Assembly: GCA_934462775.1 (NCBI GenBank)
Contig: CAKSIR010000004.1
Span: 1-37,884 of the forward strand
DNA length: 37,884 bases
DNA from: an uncultured Ruminiclostridium sp.
GTDB lineage: Bacteria; Bacillota; Clostridia; Oscillospirales; Ruminococcaceae
Direction: 5' to 3'
Positions 35,848-37,884 of the stretch are shown piece after piece (position 1 is the stretch's first letter; each line of letters opens with the position of its first letter). The notes under the pieces are model-generated. The model searched no databases. It was given only the letters and a program-made list of their open reading frames with translations, and was not told the origin of the DNA. The position numbers and the translations under genes are program-made.

Positions 35848-37640
35848 TGAAGTTCAACAAGAAAAAGGTTACGGCTGTCCTTCTGTTCGTGCTTATGGGA
35901 TATTTCTTCAACAAGATTTCTCAGGCTTTCACATCTGCCGATGGCGTGGAGCTTGGCGATAAGATAATGAACGGTATGGACGGGATTAAAGATGTTTTCT
36001 TAAATCCCTTGCCGAGTTTTAACCCGATTGACCTACTCATCGGTGTTGCAGGCGGCGTAATTATCAAGCTCGTTATCTACGTCAAGGGTAAAAATGCGAA
36101 GAAATACCGAAAGGGCTGTGAATACGGCTCAGCAAGGTGGGGTACTGCCGAGGATATGAAGCCGTATGTGGCTGAAAAGTTCGAGGACAACATTATTCTC
36201 ACCGAAACCGAGCGACTAACAATGGAGGGCAGACCGAAAGCAGGTCCGAAATATGCCCGAAACAAAAACATCTTGGTAATCGGAGGCTCAGGCTCCGGTA
36301 AGACAAGATTTTTCGTGAAACCCAATCTGCTCCAGATGCACAGTTCCTATGTAGTGACCGACCCGAAAGGCACGGTATTGCTTGAAGTCGGAAAGGCTCT
36401 GAAAGAAGGCGGTTACGCTATAAAGGTACTGAACACAATCAATTTCAAGAAGTCAATGCACTATAACCCTCTCGCCTATATCCGTTCCGAAAAGGATATT
36501 CTGAAACTTGTGAATACCATTATCGCCAATACAAAGGGCGAAGGTAGTCAGAGCGGCGAAGATTTCTGGGTAAAGGCTGAACGACTTTATTATTCGGCTC
36601 TTATCGGCTATATCTGGTACGAAGCTCCCGAAAGTGAGAAAAACCTCAATACCCTTATTGAGATGATAAACGCCAGCGAAGCACGAGAGGACGACGAAAG
36701 CTTTGAAAACCCGATTGACCTGTTGTTTAAGGAGCTTGAAGCGGAAAATCCTGAGCATTTCGCTGTAAGACAGTATAAGAAATACAAATTGGCGGCGGGA
36801 AAGACCGCAAAATCTATCCTCATTTCCTGCGGTGCAAGACTTGCCCCGTTCGACATCAAGGAACTGCGTGATTTAACAGAATATGATGAGCTGCAATTAG
36901 ATACGTTAGGCGATACAAAGACGGCACTTTTTGTCATAATCTCCGATACGGATGATACCTTTAACTTTATCGTTTCCATAATGTACACACAGCTTTTCAA
37001 TCTGTTATGCGACAAGGCAGACGACGAATACGGCGGCAGACTTCCCGTACACGTCCGCTTTATTCTTGACGAGTTTGCAAACATCGGACAAATTCCGAAG
37101 TTCGACAAGCTGATAGCTACAATACGAAGCCGTGAGATTTCAGCGGCAATCATCTTGCAGGCGCAAAGTCAGTTAAAGGCGATTTACAAGGATAATGCGG
37201 ATACAATCGTGGGTAACTGCGATACAATGCTCTTTCTCGGCGGTAAGGAAAAGACCACTCTGAAAGAGATTTCCGAAATTCTCGGAAAAGAAACGATAGA
37301 CCTGTATAACACAGGTGAAAGCAGGGGCAAAGAAACCTCGCACTCCCTGAACTATCAGAAAACAGGCAAAGAGCTTATGTCAATGGACGAACTCAGCGTA
37401 ATGGACGGCAGCAAGTGTATTTTGCAGCTTAGAGGCGTGAGACCTTTTCTCAGTAATAAGTACGATTTAACGAAGCATCCAAAATTCGCTCTCACCTCCG
37501 ACGCTGACCCGAAAAACCTTTTCAATATCGAAAAGTATATGGAGCATAAGCTCAGACTGAAACCCGAAACGGTCGTTGAGGTTTACGACTTTTCGGAAAC
37601 AATCGAAGATGGCACGGAACAAGCCGCTGATTTAGAGTAA
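35847..37640 (+). CDS. VirD4/PcfC-type conjugal transfer coupling ATPase
   Basis: 597 residues. Two membrane segments (about 8-26 and 60-80) anchor the protein. The ATPase has Walker A GGSGSGKT (146-153), the YVVTDPKG element, and Walker B FILDEFANIG (D408, E409), followed by the REISAAIILQAQSQL sensor region. It links the relaxosome DNA to the type IV secretion channel during conjugation. Together with PcfB and repA it places this region in a Tn1549-like integrative conjugative element. A hairpin overlaps its stop codon. Confidence 0.93.
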   Translation: MKFNKKKVTAVLLFVLMGYFFNKISQAFTSADGVELGDKIMNGMDGIKDVFLNPLPSFNPIDLLIGVAGGVIIKLVIYVKGKNAKKYRKGCEYGSARWGTAEDMKPYVAEKFEDNIILTETERLTMEGRPKAGPKYARNKNILVIGGSGSGKTRFFVKPNLLQMHSSYVVTDPKGTVLLEVGKALKEGGYAIKVLNTINFKKSMHYNPLAYIRSEKDILKLVNTIIANTKGEGSQSGEDFWVKAERLYYSALIGYIWYEAPESEKNLNTLIEMINASEAREDDESFENPIDLLFKELEAENPEHFAVRQYKKYKLAAGKTAKSILISCGARLAPFDIKELRDLTEYDELQLDTLGDTKTALFVIISDTDDTFNFIVSIMYTQLFNLLCDKADDEYGGRLPVHVRFILDEFANIGQIPKFDKLIATIRSREISAAIILQAQSQLKAIYKDNADTIVGNCDTMLFLGGKEKTTLKEISEILGKETIDLYNTGESRGKETSHSLNYQKTGKELMSMDELSVMDGSKCILQLRGVRPFLSNKYDLTKHPKFALTSDADPKNLFNIEKYMEHKLRLKPETVVEVYDFSETIEDGTEQAADLE

Positions 37641-37654
37641 TCAGCGGCTTTTCT
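37621..37654 (+). terminator. Hairpin overlapping the VirD4 gene's stop codon
   Basis: AAGCCGCTGATT and AATCAGCGGCTT pair over 12 bases around the loop TAGAGT, which runs into the stop codon, followed by TTCTT. It can reduce read-through into the Maff2 gene, but conjugation genes follow in the same direction, so termination is probably partial. Confidence 0.55.
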
Positions 37655-37693
37655 TATGCCAAAACAACAAACATTTTAAAGGAGATTTTAACT

Positions 37694-37834
37694 ATGGATT
37701 TTTTTAATTCTGCTATTGATGTTCTTCAGACACTCGTAATCGCTCTCGGTGCAGGTCTTGGCGTGTGGGGCGTAATCAACCTTCTCGAAGGCTACGGTAA
37801 CGATAACCCCGGTGCAAATGCTCATGTACGGTAA
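37694..37834 (+). CDS. Maff2-like small membrane protein of conjugative elements, shortened
   Basis: 46 residues starting MDFFNSAIDVLQTLVIALGA, with GGAGA nine bases before the ATG. The hydrophobic segment (about 10-32) and the LLEGYGNDNPGA block match the Maff2 family of Tn1549-like elements. Relatives I know continue past that block with about 20-25 more mostly hydrophobic residues. Here the frame stops at 37834 after GANAHVR. The downstream sequence in another frame does not restore it. It is either a naturally short variant or a gene fused or cut at about 37815. Confidence 0.7.
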   Translation: MDFFNSAIDVLQTLVIALGAGLGVWGVINLLEGYGNDNPGANAHVR

Positions 37835-37884
37835 GGAAGCAAGCAACCGAAAACAAGAGATAGACCGCCAGCACTACACTATTC
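37818..37884 (+). other. Open frame running off the right edge
   Basis: Overlapping the end of the Maff2-like gene, a second frame opens at the ATG at 37818 (or 37824): MLMYGKEASNRKQEIDRQHY. It is still open at the last base. The content is hydrophilic and basic. It may be the next gene of the element, beginning without a clear ribosome site, or chance. I cannot identify it from 22 residues. Confidence 0.3.

Overview
The window looks like the chromosome of a strictly anaerobic, spore-forming Clostridia member, most like a gut Ruminococcus/Oscillospiraceae type. The evidence is a full Rnf complex in the clostridial order C-D-G-E-A-B, an uninterrupted sporulation sigma-K gene, a YunB-type sporulation gene, gatCAB, a large CotH-kinase/lamin-tail protein, and strong AGGAGG ribosome sites with frequent TTG/GTG starts. 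The genus is an inference from gene content. I could not run a search.

Layout. (1) 1-8650 is mostly minus strand. It holds the start of a WYL-type regulator (cut by the window edge), then a two-gene MacB/FtsX-like ABC system whose 991-residue permease carries two sets of exact-period tandem repeats in its outer domain. Next comes a TetR gene with a heterodimeric exporter-fold ABC pair (YbtPQ/IrtAB-like). (2) 8651-10100 holds an XRE regulator convergent with sigK, sharing a bidirectional terminator. (3) 10112-16297 is the rnf operon, followed 13 bases later by a membrane diguanylate cyclase that starts with TTG. (4) 16299-18350 is a metal-uptake operon (Fur-family regulator, ABC ATPase, permease) with a consensus promoter and a perfect 7-1-7 Fur-type box. 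(5) 18382-33585 is a long plus-strand housekeeping run: DUF951 protein, prfA, tsaC/Sua5, coaE, lytic transglycosylase, M18 aminopeptidase, yunB, ligA, gatC, gatA, gatB, the CotH protein and a CHASE-GGDEF-PAS cyclase. (6) From about 33614 to the right edge is the start of a Tn1549-like integrative conjugative element: a repeat protein of unknown function, a RepA/DUF6017 replication initiator, PcfB (DUF3801), a VirD4/PcfC coupling protein and a short Maff2 membrane protein. The element runs off the right edge.

How the genes work together. Rnf couples ferredoxin oxidation to NAD reduction and an ion gradient. The adjacent cyclase may tie c-di-GMP to this operon. The metal operon is predicted to be self-repressed through its Fur box. 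The TetR gene is predicted to repress itself and the downstream ABC pair through two tandem operators over its own -10 element. The right-hand block supplies replication and mating-pair functions of the mobile element.

The most unusual observations are the repeat insertions in the ABC permease, the four-repeat protein just ahead of repA, the likely element junction inside the terminator hairpin after the CHASE-GGDEF-PAS gene, the Cys-rich tail on RnfE, and a recurrent AGTTAG-N6-CTAACT inverted repeat around the TetR/ABC operon.
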